From Budorcas taxicolor (lineage: Eukaryota > Chordata > Mammalia > Artiodactyla > Bovidae): a stretch of DNA of 64,000 bases. The notes below the pieces were generated by a model, which worked only from the letters and a program-made list of their open reading frames with translations, ran no database searches and was not told the origin of the DNA. Made by a program: the position numbers and the translations under genes. Of this stretch, positions 1-12,391 are shown piece after piece. Every line of letters begins with the position of its first letter. The first letter of the stretch is position 1. The stretch lies in the NCBI RefSeq assembly GCF_023091745.1, contig NC_068924.1, positions 65,426,832 through 65,490,831 on the forward strand, given 5' to 3'.

Positions 1-900
1 GGTCCAGTTACCGCCAAAGTCCAAATGGGGAATCCGTATGCTGTGCTATTTCTTCAACTTGGGCTGTGGTCAGATCATCTTACAGTTGTGTCTGAAACTA
101 TTCAATAATACCTCTTTTAAGTTCTAACTTTGTGTATTCCTTCAAAGGAAATACCTATTGATTCCATTACCTTTCTCTTGTTCTCCGCAAGTCATTATCT
201 GCTTCTCACACCTGAGTGAACCTGAATGCCCCAGCAGAGCCACATTTAATGGAAAACATTTCAGGACCATTCCCCAGCCAATTTCTGTGAGAATGAATGT
301 CAGCCCAATATTAGGCTCATTTTGTTTGATTAAATTTCTAAGAAATTGTCATTTTACAAGAAGCATTTCATCCTGACATAATAGACTTATCTATATTTTC
401 CTCATTTGTTCAAAGACTATAGATGTTGTGCTTGGGTGGGCCAATCAATTACCATATACTAGCTCATATCAAGAGAAATATTGCTTAAATATTACAGACT
501 TGAACATGGTGTGGGCTGGACTATTTACACATACTCTGTATGTCATACGATACAGTTCTGAGTTAAAACATTCTGTGAAGGCTTCAATCATTTTGAAAAT
601 TAAAACACTTGAATAATTCTAATTAATTAATAATGTATTAAAATTTAAGCACAAAATTTTAATAATTATGACTTTTTTTACATAGTGGTTTGGGTTGCCA
701 GAATGATAAATCCTTGTTTTAGAAACCAATTCTTGAATATTTTCTTTATACATAAGAAAGGATAATTTGACGATAGAATCTTTGTGAAAAATTCAGTAAT
801 ATATTTTCTATTCACTTAACAATTTCTTGAATGCTGCAATCTAGCTATATTTATAGGGGATTCATCTTGCTGCATTGCTGATTGCTTCTTGGAGGACATA
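1..900. other. AT-rich sequence without recognised gene or repeat
   Basis: Both strands carry only short open frames (72 aa or less) that resemble no family I know. I see no tRNA-like fold, simple repeat or transposon end. It is probably unique intergenic or intronic DNA. Confidence 0.6.
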
Positions 901-1025
901 CTTTTTTTTATTGAAGTATAGTTGATTTACAGTATTGTATTAGTTTCAAGTGTACAGCAAAGTGATTCACTTATATTCATATATGTATACTTATAGATTT
1001 AAGATTCATTTCCCTTATAGGTTAT
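901..1025 (-). mobile_element. L1 3'-end fragment (ruminant type)
   Basis: A T-rich start followed by the motif ttgaagtatagttgattta and an AT-rich stretch is the reverse complement of the L1 3' UTR seen in ruminant genomes. Only about 125 bp remain. The BovB tail begins directly at its right edge. Confidence 0.8.
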
Positions 1026-2690
1026 TCAGTTCAGTTCAGTCGCTCAGGTGTGTCTGACTCTTTGTGACCCCATGAATCGCAGCACACCAGGCCTTCCTGT
1101 CCATCACCATCTCTCAGAGTTCACTCAGACTCATGTCCATTGAGTCGGTGATGCCATCCAGCCATCTCAGCCTCTGTCGTCCCCTTCTCCTCCTGCCCCC
1201 AATCCCTCCCATCATCAGAGTCTTTCCAATGAGTCAACTCTTCACATGAGGTGGCCAAAGTACTGGAGTTTCAGCTTCAGCATCATTCCTTCCAGAGAAA
1301 TCCCAGGGTTGATCTCCTTTAGAATGGACTGGTTGGATCTCCTTGCAGTCCAAGGGACTCTCAAGAGTCTTTTCTAACACCACAGTTCAAAAGCATCAAT
1401 TCTATGGCACTCAGCCTTCTTCACAGTCCAACTCTCACATCTGTACATGACCACTGGAAAAACCATAGCCTTGACTAGATGGACCTTTGTTGGTAAAGTA
1501 ATGTCTCTGCTTTTGAATATGCTATCTAGGTTGGTCATAACTTTTCTTCCAAGGAGTAAGCATCTTTAATTTCATGGCTGCAATCACCATCTGCAGTGAC
1601 TTTGGAGCTCCCAAAGATAAAGTCTGACACTGTTTCCACTGTTTCCCCATCTATTTCCCATGAAGTGATGAGACCAAATGCCATGATCTTCATTTTCTGA
1701 ATGTTGAGCTCTAAGCCAACTTTTTCGCTCTCCTCTTTCACTTTCATCAAGAGGCTTTTTAGTTCCTCTTCACTTTCTGCCATAAGGGTGGTGTCATCTG
1801 CATATCTGAGGTTATTGATATTTCTCCCGGCAATCTTGATTCCAGCTTGTGCTTCTTCCAGCCCAGTGTTTCTCATGATGTACTCTACATAGAAGTTAAA
1901 TAAGCAGGGTGACAATATATAGCCTTGACATACTCCTTTTCCTATTTGGAACCAGACTGTTGTTCCATGTCCAGTTCAAACTGTTGCTTCCTGACCTGCA
2001 TATAGGTTTCTCAAGAGGCAGGTCAGGTGCTCTGGTATTCCCGCCTCTTTCAGAATTTTCCACAGTTTATTGTGAACTACACAGTCAAAGGCTTTGGCAT
2101 AGTCAATAAAGCAGAAATAGATGTTTTTCTGGAACTCTGTTCCTTTTTCGATGATCCAGCAGATGTTGGCAATTTGATCTCTGGTTCCTCTACCTTTTCT
2201 AAAACCAGCTTGAACATCTGGAAGTTCACGGTTCACATATTGCTGAAGCCTGGCTTGGAGAATTTTGAGCATTACTTCACTAGCGTGTGAGATGAGTGCA
2301 ATTGTGTGGTAGTTTGAGTATTCTTTGGCATTGCCTTTCTTTGGGATTGTAATGAAAACGGACCTTTTCCAGTCCTGTGGCCACTGCTGAGTTTTCCAAA
2401 TTTGCTGGCATATTGAGTGCAGCACTTTCACAGCATCACATTTCAGGATTTGAAATAGCTCAACTGGAATTCCATCACCTCCACTAGCTTTGTTCGTAGT
2501 GATGCTTTCTAAAGCCCACTTGAGTTCACCCTCCAGGATGTCTGGTTCTAGGTGAGTGATCATACCATCGTGAATATCTTGGTCATGAAGATCTTTTTTG
2601 TACAGTTCTCCTGTGTATTCTTGCCACCTCTTCTTAATATCTTCTACTTCTGTTAGGTCCATACCATTTCTGTCCTTTAGATGAAATGTT
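1026..2690 (-). mobile_element. BovB (RTE) LINE, 5'-truncated
   Basis: The left edge has the BovB 3' tail, read here as repeated ttcag units, followed by the 3' UTR and then the reverse transcriptase region on the minus strand. The right end stops in the linker between endonuclease and reverse transcriptase. A small deletion of about 15-20 bp is likely near position 2679. I could not find a convincing TSD. Length is about half of a full BovB (about 3.2 kb). Confidence 0.95.
1535..2662 (-). pseudogene. BovB reverse transcriptase, one nonsense codon
   Basis: This is the least damaged reverse transcriptase region in the window. On the minus strand one frame runs from about 2662 to 1535. It is broken only by a TGA at 1976-1978, which looks like an arginine codon changed by one base. 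Visible family features are the stretch with GDGIPVELF, the fingers motif QAGFRKGRGTRDQIA, the motif FIDYAKAFDCV with a catalytic Asp, and the active-site box YADD at about 1795-1806. The frame ends early near 1535, where the thumb region should continue, so a frameshift is likely there. The endonuclease domain is absent through 5' truncation. It cannot encode a functional element, although the catalytic residues are still present. Confidence 0.9.
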
Positions 2691-3272
2691 AAATATAATT
2701 TTTAAGGCATAGTTACAATCATTTGGAAAGTTGTGTGCTATAAATTGAAGAAGCTCTGGATTTTAAATGGGCAAATCTGAGTTCTGGATACCATTTAGTC
2801 TCTAAACAGTTGGAGGAAGTTGGGTAAGTCACTTTGTCCGTTAAAGGATGGAGTGGAATTAAATGCTTTTAGGTCCCTTTTAGCTTGAATGTTTCTAATT
2901 ATAGGCAGGCAAGTTTTATGCCCCATTCCTTTTCAAGAGATGTTCAGAATTTTTATTTTGGTCATTAATCTACATGTGCTATTGTGAAAAAATTTATGAA
3001 CATCTGAGTCTAACATGTTGGCATTCTTCAGGAGGAAAATAAATAATACTACTTTCTATGCTTTCTGAGCTCAAAGGCAATTAAGAGATGAATCAATTAT
3101 AAAATAAGACTTCATACCTGTGCCTAAAAAATCTCTCTAGAACACTCTATGCTTTATATCTCCACCCATTCTGCAGTCCCTTACTTGGGATATCCTAGGT
3201 AAGGAAAAGTTTAGGTCTACACAGCAGACATAATTATCCTGGGTTGTGGTTTCATAGTAGTCAAGGGTTGAC
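2691..3272. other. Unique sequence, nothing recognised
   Basis: No gene, RNA or repeat signature was found. It lies between BovB and the next SINE. Confidence 0.5.
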
Positions 3273-3279
3273 AATGAAG

Positions 3280-3494
3280 TTAAGTGCAGGTCATTCAGTT
3301 GTGTCTGACTCTTTGCGACCCCATGGACTGTAGCCTACCAGGCTTCTCCATCCACGGGATTTTCCAGGCAAGAGTACTGGAGTGGGTTGCCATTTCCTTC
3401 TCCAGGGGATCTTCCTGACCCAGGAATTGAACCCGGGTCTCCTGCATTGCAGGCAGATGCTTTACCCTCTGAGCCACCAGGGAAGAGCCCTGAT
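3280..3494 (-). mobile_element. Bov-tA SINE
   Basis: A full-length SINE on the minus strand. The BovB-like tail (gtgtctgactctttgcgacc) is at the left and the tRNA-derived head (gagccaccagggaag) at the right. A short direct repeat aatgaag at 3273-3279 and 3495-3501 is the probable TSD. A purine-rich run (gaagaagaagaaaaaaaaa) follows. Confidence 0.93.
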
Positions 3495-3501
3495 AATGAA
3501 G

Positions 3502-4632
3502 AAGAAGAAAAAAAAAGGATCTCCAAGGCATGCAGCCTTTAAAAGATTGATTCTACATAACAGAGACACGCGGACCACTGGCAAGTGTATGCCAGGAAAA
3601 GTCTTTGAGCAGTGGAGTGATAATGCTCAATGTGAAAATTAAACATTGATTGAAATGGGGGAGATCTGAGAGCAGGGAAAACACTAAAGTCATTATTACA
3701 AGGTAATAAGGACTTCTGATTGGTGGCATGAGTGGGAGCAGAAACTATATGAAATGAAAAAAAAAGGAAGACTAATCAGGAGGAAATGGTAGTACATGAC
3801 TGAACATGGAGAAAAGAACTGGAGGCGCTTGAGATTTCAAACATGTTTCTTGGAAAATGATGGTACTGTTAGCATTTAAAAATCAGATGGAAGCATTTTT
3901 AAGTTTACACTTGGCAGGCCATCCAGCTGGAACCATGAAGAAGAATGCAGGAGTTTTGAGCTGGAGATACAGATGTTTAAGGTCATTCAGTAGAATGGTT
4001 CATTGAAGGCATGAGTGTATAATATCATGAAACTAAGAGGAATGAAGAGAGGAAGAATGAAGACATGGCCTCAGACATGTCCACCATGTGGAGATGAAAC
4101 AGAAGACTAGGGGTAAACGGAGGAGGCTGTTTGAATGTCATGGAAGTTTTAGGAGGGAAGAATTTTACAAAAGGTAATGACAAGCTGTGCCAAATGTTGC
4201 AGAGAGAGAGTAGCTGAAGAGAAAGCAGAAAGCACCAATAGTGACTTCTGAGAGGGCAACACCAGTGCTGCAGAAATTTAAAAGTCAGTTTTCAAGAGCA
4301 AAGTAGGAAGTGGATGATGCATGAGAAGTGAAGTCCACATTCTTCATTTGCAAACTTGTAGTCATAAAAACAAAGACTATTATCCTAAAAGGAAAACACT
4401 ACTGCAGAAGAAATGTTTTATGTGGAGAGAGTTATTTAAATTTGCACCTGTATGGCTTTTACAATGTTAATTCTTTTCTGGAATGACCTTCATAATTTGA
4501 TTTCATGGAAATACCTCTCTTTTGGCCTCTGCCCTTGTGGTGTAGCAGTAGATAATTTCCTCTTCTCTCTTTTTCTCTACAGCAATATCTCAGACCTAGT
4601 CCCTTAGAACATTCTGTGTTTTGGTCAAAGGT
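3502..4632. other. Unique sequence, nothing recognised
   Basis: Purine-rich DNA with only short chance ORFs. No repeat family or gene is recognisable. Confidence 0.5.
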
Positions 4633-4644
4633 ATTGGTTCAGAG

Positions 4645-4855
4645 GGGCTTCCCTGGTCACTCAGGAATAAAGAACCTGGTTGCCAAGGCAGGAGACTCAG
4701 GAGACGTGGATCAGGAAGATCCCCTTGGGAAGGAAATGGCATTCCACTCTCACATTCTTGCCTGGGAATCCCAGGGACAGAGGATCATGGCAAGCTACAG
4801 TTCATGGGGTCACAAAGAGTCAGACACGACTGAGTGACTAAACCAAAACAGCAAC
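4645..4855 (+). mobile_element. Bov-tA SINE with perfect 12-bp TSD
   Basis: Plus-strand tRNA-derived head (ggcttccctggt), middle domain and BovB-like tail ending in gactgagtgactaaacc. It is bounded exactly by attggttcagag at 4633-4644 and again at 4856-4867, a perfect TSD. Open frames of 70-73 aa over this interval are translations of the SINE and not genes. Confidence 0.96.
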
Positions 4856-4867
4856 ATTGGTTCAGAG

Positions 4868-5601
4868 AGAAGCACAGGACTCTGTCTAGGAGCTCAAGAG
4901 CTCTCCTTGGGGGACTTTTTCTGCAATCATTGGGAAAGAGGAATTTTTTTCTCTCGTATTGATAGGACAAAGAACAATTAGAATGTCTGAAAAGGAAAAA
5001 CTCAGAAGCAGTCGGAGCACAAACACACACACAGAGAAAAGAGAGAAAGACTACTGAGACTGTCGTTTTGGATCCAACTCTAATCTGAATTTAAACCAAT
5101 AGCAGCGAAAGAGTGTGCAAAAGTAAAATCCAGGGGGAAGAATAAAAGACCAAAAGTCTGGTGAAAGAAGGTGGGGTCAACTGATGAAACTAAGTCTCAG
5201 GGGAAGCTTTAGGAGATGAAGTGGAGAGATATGCCTTTGATAAAAGTTATACCATTGTTCCCTCTGAAACTGAAGAAAGAGAAAGGATAGTAGTAGAGAT
5301 ACAGAGATATGTTGATGTATGGAGAAGTAGAGTTGATGAAATTGGCATTAAATGGCTAAGGTCACCTTTATACAATAGGAAAAAAAAGGTCATATTACAT
5401 AATTTGCTTATTACATTTATTTTTTTCATAAACTTATGACAAGTTGCCTTCCTAAAGATGTTATATTACTGATTGGGTTCTATAGTTGAATATAAATTGT
5501 AGAGGGAGATATGAAAACTAGTAGAAGATATGAAAAATCCTTGAAATATGTCTCACATATTTATATGGGCACCCCTTAAGAACATGGATGCACTGTCCTT
5601 A
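4868..5601. other. Unique sequence, nothing recognised
   Basis: Contains two opposing ORFs of about 60-72 aa near 5221-5439 with no family resemblance. They are most likely chance. Confidence 0.5.
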
Positions 5602-5690
5602 TTCCTTCCTTTTGAATATTTACGGTGTACTAGCCACAGGGATTACATTTTGAATAAGTTAGATGCGGTCTTTGCCATCACAGAGGTGAA
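5602..5690 (-). mobile_element. Probable L2 3'-end fragment
   Basis: A decayed copy of the L2 3' terminal region in reverse, recognised from the order ...atttac.gtgtactagc... then gggattaca and a trailing cagagg. It is strongly diverged. Confidence 0.45.
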
Positions 5691-6530
5691 AAAATGATGA
5701 AAGGATTAAGAAGGGACCAAATATTTCAGGAGATTCAAGTCTTGTATCTATTTTACCAACTGCAGAAAATTTTGCAACATTACTTATTGATAAGTTGTCA
5801 AAACAGAATCAGCTGTGCTTATTTTTATTGAAATTGAAAAGTTGATTATGTCCAACAAGCTTGACAATTTATGTGGACAAACCTTTGGAGAGAAGTTAGT
5901 CTTTAAAATAATATGTTCAGGTAGGCTGCATCTTGTTCTCTTTCATTTAATTAAATATCAATAAATATATTTTAGCATATGCCGTTTCTCTGGCTACCTT
6001 CTCTCCACTGGACAAGTGTCCATTAAGCAAAAGCCTTTGTGTGTGTGAGAGAGAGAGAAAGAGAGGGGAGGGCGAGATAAAGGGAATTAAATTATTTTCA
6101 ATAATTTCTTTATCTTCCTGAAAGGTTTTGGCACAGGGAAACTATTCAGTATGTGTGATGAGTTGGAAGGGAAATTAGTCCCTGTAGAAGTTACACAAAG
6201 TAATGTGCCAAATTACATACTAGCAGTGGGAATATAACGCAGACTTGAGAAGGAAAATGTTTCATGTCCATTGCCCTGTCATGTTAAAGAATCTACCGCT
6301 CCCTGTAGAGTTTAAATTTCAATGATGGCAGGTTATACAACCAGTGCGCAATACATTCAATCTAGTCTGCTTATATAAAATATAAAACTAGTCCATTCAG
6401 AACTTCAGTTCAAGCAAAGTTCCAGCGATCTCTTGACCTTTTAATCCCAACACGTGGTTGGCTGCATTGTTTATTTCCTCCCCAGGTGATTTTTCAAGTC
6501 ACAGTCATACCCATGGCTCTCTCTCCTTCT
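5691..6530. other. Unique sequence with short (GA)n tract
   Basis: A GT/GA-rich low-complexity patch lies at about 6039-6076. The rest shows no recognisable feature. Confidence 0.5.
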
Positions 6531-6542
6531 TACCCCCATTTG

Positions 6543-6752
6543 AAAGTGAAGTCACTCAGTCATGTCTGACTCTTTGTGACCCCATGGACTGTATAGCCTA
6601 CCAGGCTCCTCCATCTATGGACTTTTCCAGGCAAGAGTACTGGAGTGGGTTGCCATTTCTTTCACCAGGGGATCTTCCTGACCCAGGGATTGAACCCAGG
6701 TCTCCCACATTGCAGGCAGACGCTTTTACCGTCAGAGCCACCAGGGAAGCCC
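6543..6752 (-). mobile_element. Bov-tA SINE
   Basis: Full-length minus-strand copy. The left edge has the gaaagtgaagtcactcag tail and the right edge the reversed tRNA head. The TSD is tacccccatttg at 6531-6542 versus tacctccatttg at 6753-6764, one mismatch, which bounds the insertion precisely. Confidence 0.95.
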
Positions 6753-6764
6753 TACCTCCATTTG

Positions 6765-8215
6765 GTTACCATTAAATTTATTTGCTCTAGTTTTAGTCCT
6801 TGGAGAAAATAAAGTTGGCATGGAGTTACCTTCTCACTCATCTGTCATTTTATTTATATTTCTGTCCTGAATATAGAGAACAGAGATAGAAAAAAAAAAA
6901 AGAGAGAACTGGATCAAATACTTTGTAAATTGTGTAAAATCTCTTTGTAAATTCAGCAACTAATGTCCATACTCACAGGATAATGCCTTTCCAAATATTC
7001 ACTGGCTTTGATCTGTCAATAGAAAACCAACATTGCTCCAACATTGCTCAATAGAGCAACTGCTAAATGCTCAACATTGCTAAATTCTAGAAGAGAGATG
7101 TAGCTTTAGTTTCACTTACTACAATTATAATATACAGAGCTTTTTTCATTTCACCTTTCAGAACCTTTGAATTTTATATAATACTTTGTACATTTGTAGT
7201 ACAAAGTAGTGTAGTACGTAGTAGTGTGAAAATAAAAATAATGACCATAGAGATAAATTCTCATACTATTGGTTTTGCATATTTGTCAATTTTAGATTTT
7301 AGAGTGGTAGTTACACAATATGGAAATAAACATCAGTATTATGTTAGAAAGAAAAGTTCAATTTTATCTTTCTTATCAAGTACAGCTCATAATTTTGTCC
7401 AGAAGTAAAGTGATTCTTTTAAGATTTATGGTCCTTTCATGCACTATACACGTTCATTCTATAGGTCTGGTATTAACCACAAGGAGTCTTAAAATGAAAA
7501 TAGATTCAGAATGAAGTCTTTAAAAAATAAACATTTTAATAAACTGTTCTATTCTTTTATTTATTGTCTCAATTAGAGAGTTGATGTTTATCAACAGAAA
7601 AGATCCCAATTGACTCCATGTTAATCTGATAGTTTTTAAAAGCTTTCTCTTTTCTCAGCTAATTGAATTACAATTTTTTGTCACACCTTGAATTATATGA
7701 TCAAGTGTTTCATTACTCTTTGATAGTACTTTACTGTTTACTTTCTGGGATATAAATTTAACCGACCCAAGATCTTCAAATATACAACCTTGAATATAAA
7801 TTGGGTGAGTACTGAGAAATAAAGAATAGTTAGAGACTTCTAAAATTTCACATTAAAATAGTGTAGTGATGAGTCTGAAAGAATATACATCCTAACAAAG
7901 CTAACATCAGAATGCTCTTCTAATTATGCCCATGATAAGGGGTATGTGTTGACTTGTGACAATCAACTTTGAAAGTCAATATAAGTAAATCTCCTTGGGA
8001 TTCCATTGGACATCACATGGATCAACATCTCAGGTTCCTTGAGTTGACTAGTCTCTGATTTTGCTCTATGATACCACAATACTCTATAGTGAAAGTAGAT
8101 GGGGTTTAATGAGGAGTTGAGAGGTAGAAGGCTTTGTAAATAATCCCCAAACATTAAAATTCCACTTCCAGTAGCCCTCACACTTTTATGCTTTTATAAG
8201 CATAACTGTATGTGT
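6765..8215. other. AT-rich sequence, nothing recognised
   Basis: An A-rich run sits at about 6888-6905. The decamer caacattgct occurs three times within about 7028-7082. ORFs of 60-72 aa match no known family. Confidence 0.5.
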
Positions 8216-8350
8216 GGGGCTTCCCAGGTAGCTCAGTGCTAAAGGATCTGCCTGCCAGTGAAGGTGCAGGTTTGACAGAGGAGCCTGGTGGGCTACAGTC
8301 CATGGGGTGGCAAAAGAGGCAGACACGACTTGGTGACTAAGCAACAATAA
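8216..8350 (+). mobile_element. Bov-tA SINE with internal deletion
   Basis: The head (ggggcttcccaggtagctcag) is joined directly to the tail (cagaggagcctggtgggcta). About 75 bp of the middle domain present in other copies is missing. The 3' end reaches gactaagcaacaataa. Confidence 0.9.
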
Positions 8351-8379
8351 TATGTCTTTATGCACAAGGAATGCCAAAG

Positions 8380-8925
8380 ACAGAAGAACGGATAAGCAAG
8401 CTGTGGTAGGTACATATACACAATGGAGTATTACTCAGCCATTAAAAAGAATACATTTGAATCAGTTCTAATGAGATGGATGAAACTGGAGCCTATTATA
8501 CAGAGAGAATTAAGTCAGAAAGAAAAACACCAATACAGTATACTAACACATATATATGGAATTTAGAAAGACGGTAACAATGACCCTATATGCAAGATAG
8601 CAAAAGAGACACAGATGTAAAGAACAGACTTTTGCACTCTGTGGGAGAAGGCGAGGGTGGGATGATTTGAGAGAATAGCATTGAAACATGTATATTATCA
8701 TATGTGAAATAGATCACCAGTCCAGGTTCAATGCATGAGACAGGGTGCTCAGGGATGGAACACTGGGATGACCCTGAGGGATGGGATGGGGAAGGAGGTG
8801 GGAGGGGGAATTCACGATGGGGAACAAATGTACACCTGTGGCTGATTCATGTGAATGTATGGCAAAACCACTACAATATTGTAATTAGCCTCCAATTAAA
8901 ATAAATAAAAAAATTTAAAAGTTAT
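8380..8925 (+). mobile_element. L1 3' UTR (ruminant L1), 5'-truncated
   Basis: Recognised from acaatggagtattactcagc, gatggatgaaactggagcc and the terminal run of A-rich sequence after ccaattaaaataaataaa. These are hallmark L1 3' end sequences. About 545 bp are present, with no ORF2 coding. Confidence 0.9.
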
Positions 8926-8945
8926 GAAAACAAACAAAGAAACAA

Positions 8946-10232
8946 AAAGTAATGCCAAAGAATGTTGAAACTACCAGAAAATTGCACTCATCTCACATGC
9001 TAACAAAGTAATTCTCAAAATTCTCCAAGAGAGGCTTCAACAGGATGTGAACCAAGAACTTCCAGATGTTCAAGCTGGGTTTAGAAAAGGCAGAGGAACC
9101 AGAGATCAAATTGACAACATCCATTGGATCATTGAAAAAGCAAGAAAGTTTCAGAAAAAAATCTACTTCTGCTTTATTGACTATCCCAAAGTCTTGACCA
9201 TGTGGATCACACAAAACTGTGGAAAATTCTGAAACAGATGGGAATACCAGACCACCTTACCTGCCTCCTGAGAGATCTGCATGCAGGTCAAGAAGCAACA
9301 TTTAGAACAAGACATGGAACAATGGACTGGTTCCAAATTGGGAAAGTAGTATGTCAAGGCTATATAGTCACCCTGCTTATTTAGCTTATGTGCAGAGTAC
9401 ATCATGCGAAATGCTGGACTGGATGGAGCACAGGCTGGAATCAAGTCTGCTGGGAGAAATATCAATAATGTCAGATATGCAGATAATACTGCCCTTTGGG
9501 CAGAAAGTAAAGAAGAACTAAAGAGCCTCTGACGAAAGGGAAAGAGGAGAGTGAAAAAGTTGGCTTAAAACTCAACATTCAAGAAACTAAGATCATGGCA
9601 TCTGGTCCCATCACTTTATGCAAATAGGTGGGGAAATAATGGAAACTGACAGTTTATTTTTTGGGGCTCCAAAATCACTGTAGATGGTGACTGCAGCCAT
9701 GAAATTAAAAATGCTTGCTCCTTGGAAGAAAAGCTCTGATCCACCTAGACAGCATATTAAAAAGCAGAGACATTACTTTGCTGACAAAGGTCCATATAGT
9801 CAAAGTTATGATTTTTCCAGTAGTCATGTATGGATGTGAGAGTTGGATAAAGAAAGCTGAGCACCAAAGAATTGATGCTTTTGAAATGAGAGTCCCTTGG
9901 ACTGCAAGGAGATGAAGCCAGTCAATCCTAAAGAAAATCAGTTTGAATATTCATTGGAAGTACTGGTGCTAAAGCTGAAGCTTCAATCCTTTGGCCACCT
10001 GATGCAAAGAACTGACTCATTTGAAAAGACCCTAATGCTGGGAAAGATAGGAGACAGGAGAAGAAGGGGATGGCAGAGGGTGAGACGGTTGGATGGCATC
10101 ACCGACTCAATCAAGAAGAGTTTGAGCAAGCTCCAGGAGTTAGTGATGGACAGGGTAGCCTGGTGTGCTGCAGTCCGTGGGGTCAGAAAGAGTTGGACAC
10201 AACTGAGCAACTGAACTGATCTGAACTGAATC
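8946..10232 (+). mobile_element. BovB LINE, 5'-truncated
   Basis: Plus-strand BovB starting within the reverse transcriptase palm region and ending in the tail aactgatctgaactgaatc. A weak candidate TSD is atgaaaacaaac at 8934-8945 versus atgaagcaaac at 10233-10243. It follows the L1 poly-A end closely and shares its orientation. Confidence 0.94.
9047..10214 (+). pseudogene. BovB reverse transcriptase remnant, frameshifted
   Basis: Pieces of the BovB reverse transcriptase lie in several frames. The fingers motif (QAGFRKGRGTRDQID) is in the 9047-9232 frame. A YADN box, a change from the catalytic YADD, is near 9475-9487. The thumb and C-terminal region is split between 9715-9915 and 9897-10214. 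Multiple frameshifts, together with the altered catalytic box and the missing endonuclease, make it non-functional. It is more decayed than the copy at 1535-2662. Confidence 0.85.
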
Positions 10233-10243
10233 ATGAAGCAAAC

Positions 10244-11436
10244 TTATAAAAGCCCGAGTAGAATAAGAAAAGGAAAAACTCCTAGTAGTTATTTAAGAGA
10301 TGTGATATTATCCCAGAGAAATGGAAGAGCTTAGGAATTCAATAAAGGTAAACAATGCAAGAAAATAATAAAGGCCAATAGAAATATCAAGATAAATAAG
10401 AGGCAGTTCAATAAAGAAAATATAACCAGAGAATACTTCTTGGTTCTGCCATGAAAAATATTTACACAGTAATAATAATATAAACCCCATTTATTATTGT
10501 CCAAATCTCAGGACTTCAATTTCATTTCAGAGCAGACTTCAAATATTAGTAACTTTGCCATGTAAAAGGCAAAGAAAAGGAAAGAGGGGTCTGTATCTGT
10601 TTTTCAAGAGCTTTTGTTTTGTGCCCGCTAAGGATATTTTAGCAAGGTGGTTCTGAAGGGAATAGGATGAATACACATATCTGGCGTGCAGATGCCCAAA
10701 GATCTTATGGAATGAGACTAAGAGTAGAATTAAAGTTTGAAGGACCTTTTTCTACCTAAGGAATTAGTCTGTTCCACCAGCATGCAGCATCCAGATGCTA
10801 TGGGCTGCCTTGGACACCATACAAGCTATACACCATAAAGAGGGGCCTGGAAAGCAGTGGTAAGGATACCAGTGGGACTCAGAGGAACTCTGATGTGGTA
10901 CCACTGTGAACCCACCCAAAGCTGTGTGTCCAATCAGTCTTAAGATTGGCACCCAGAAGTAACTACAGGCTACAAAGGAGGGTCAGCAAAGATGTTATGT
11001 ACTTTGGCTAAGAATATAGATCCTCTCTTGGTTCTCTGTTATGTGCATTTAGGATTCCGGAATAATCTCATGGTGTGGGGAAGACACACACCATGATATT
11101 TAAGCATTAGTTTCTCACTAGTTAGGTGGGGAGGGGACAATACACTGATTAAATGTGATATGAAGAAATAAATGTGATAACTTCTGCACCTTCCTGTTGT
11201 GCACTAAAATGTATATCCCCTCCATCAGGTCTTCATTGATTCAACAGAAGTAACTGCTGCAAACTTTGAACATCTTCAGTGAAACCTTGTGAGAAGATTG
11301 AACCTTTCTCTGGTCAAGTATCAAAACTCCAGGTGAATTGGTGGAATGCTTAGAACATGACTATTCTGACTGGAGTCACTATTTCAAGGTATGAAAATGA
11401 GTTTTCCATGTAGTTTTGCATTATTGCTCCAGGACA
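10244..11436. other. Unique sequence, nothing recognised
   Basis: No family resemblance is apparent. ORFs of about 60 aa on the minus strand look fortuitous. Confidence 0.5.
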
Positions 11437-11449
11437 TATTAGATTCATA

Positions 11450-11664
11450 GGTAAAGTAAGTAAAGTCGCTCAGTTGTGTCCAACTCTTTGCGACCCCATG
11501 GACTAGTAGCCTACTATGCTTCCCCATCCATGGGATTTTCCAGGCAAGAGTACTGGAGTAGGTTGCCATTTCCTTCTCCAGAGGATCTTCCCAACCCAGA
11601 GATCAAACCCGGGTCTCCCGTATTGTAGGCAGACACTTTACCGTCTGAGCCACCAGGGAAGTCT
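11450..11664 (-). mobile_element. Bov-tA SINE
   Basis: Minus-strand full-length copy with tail at left (gtaaagtaagtaaagtcgct) and head at right (gagccaccagggaag). The TSD is tattagattcata at 11437-11449 versus tattagatccata at 11665-11677, one mismatch. Confidence 0.95.
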
Positions 11665-11865
11665 TATTAGATCCATAACGCTGGACTTCAAAAAAAAAAA
11701 CACAAAACTACAACTCTCAAATTTCTCCATAGAATGAGAAGTACGAATGGTCTCTCCAAGGCTGTTGTGTTGTTTAATCAGATAGCATCTGAGATTCCTT
11801 GTTGTTTTGTTCCTAACAAGTTAAAATGCTATTTAACTAGTTTTGGCTAATCTATGACTAATTTT

Positions 11866-12071
11866 TGGGGTTCCCAAGTGGGAAGAATCTGCCTACCAGT
11901 GCAGGAGATGTGGGTTTGATTCCTGAGTCAGAAAGATCCCCTGGAGGAGGAAATGGCAATCCACTCCAGTATTTTTGTCTAGTGAATCCTATGAACAGAG
12001 GAGCCTGGTGGGCTACAATCCACAGAGTTGCAAAGAGTCGGACATGACCAGACACACACATACACACATGT
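11866..12071 (+). mobile_element. Bov-tA SINE with CA-rich tail
   Basis: A plus-strand copy with a partly deleted head (tggggttcccaagtg, missing part of the A box) and an intact middle domain. The BovB-like tail ends in a short CA-rich run at about 12049-12071. Confidence 0.9.
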
Positions 12072-12391
12072 CTGATATTATCTATATAATAGTATATATG
12101 TCCCTAAGTGCATGATGGAAACTAACATTTTATCAGAAGCCTATTGTATCTTGGGCACTTTGTGAGATGTGAGTGGAATACAAAATGAATAAGATTCATT
12201 ATCGTTTCTCAAGTTACTTAAACTTTAGTTGAAAATACAAGATATAAACAAGTAAAATTGAATCGTACAATGTTTAAATATCAATATGAGACACTATAAA
12301 AGAATGACTGAGGCTCTATGGAGACATACATGTTGTAGACAGTCACTGGGGTTATCAACAGCATTAATAGTAATTGACTCCTAAGGGAAAA
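12072..12391. other. Unique sequence, nothing recognised
   Basis: No gene or repeat signature. It separates two SINEs in the same orientation. Confidence 0.45.
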
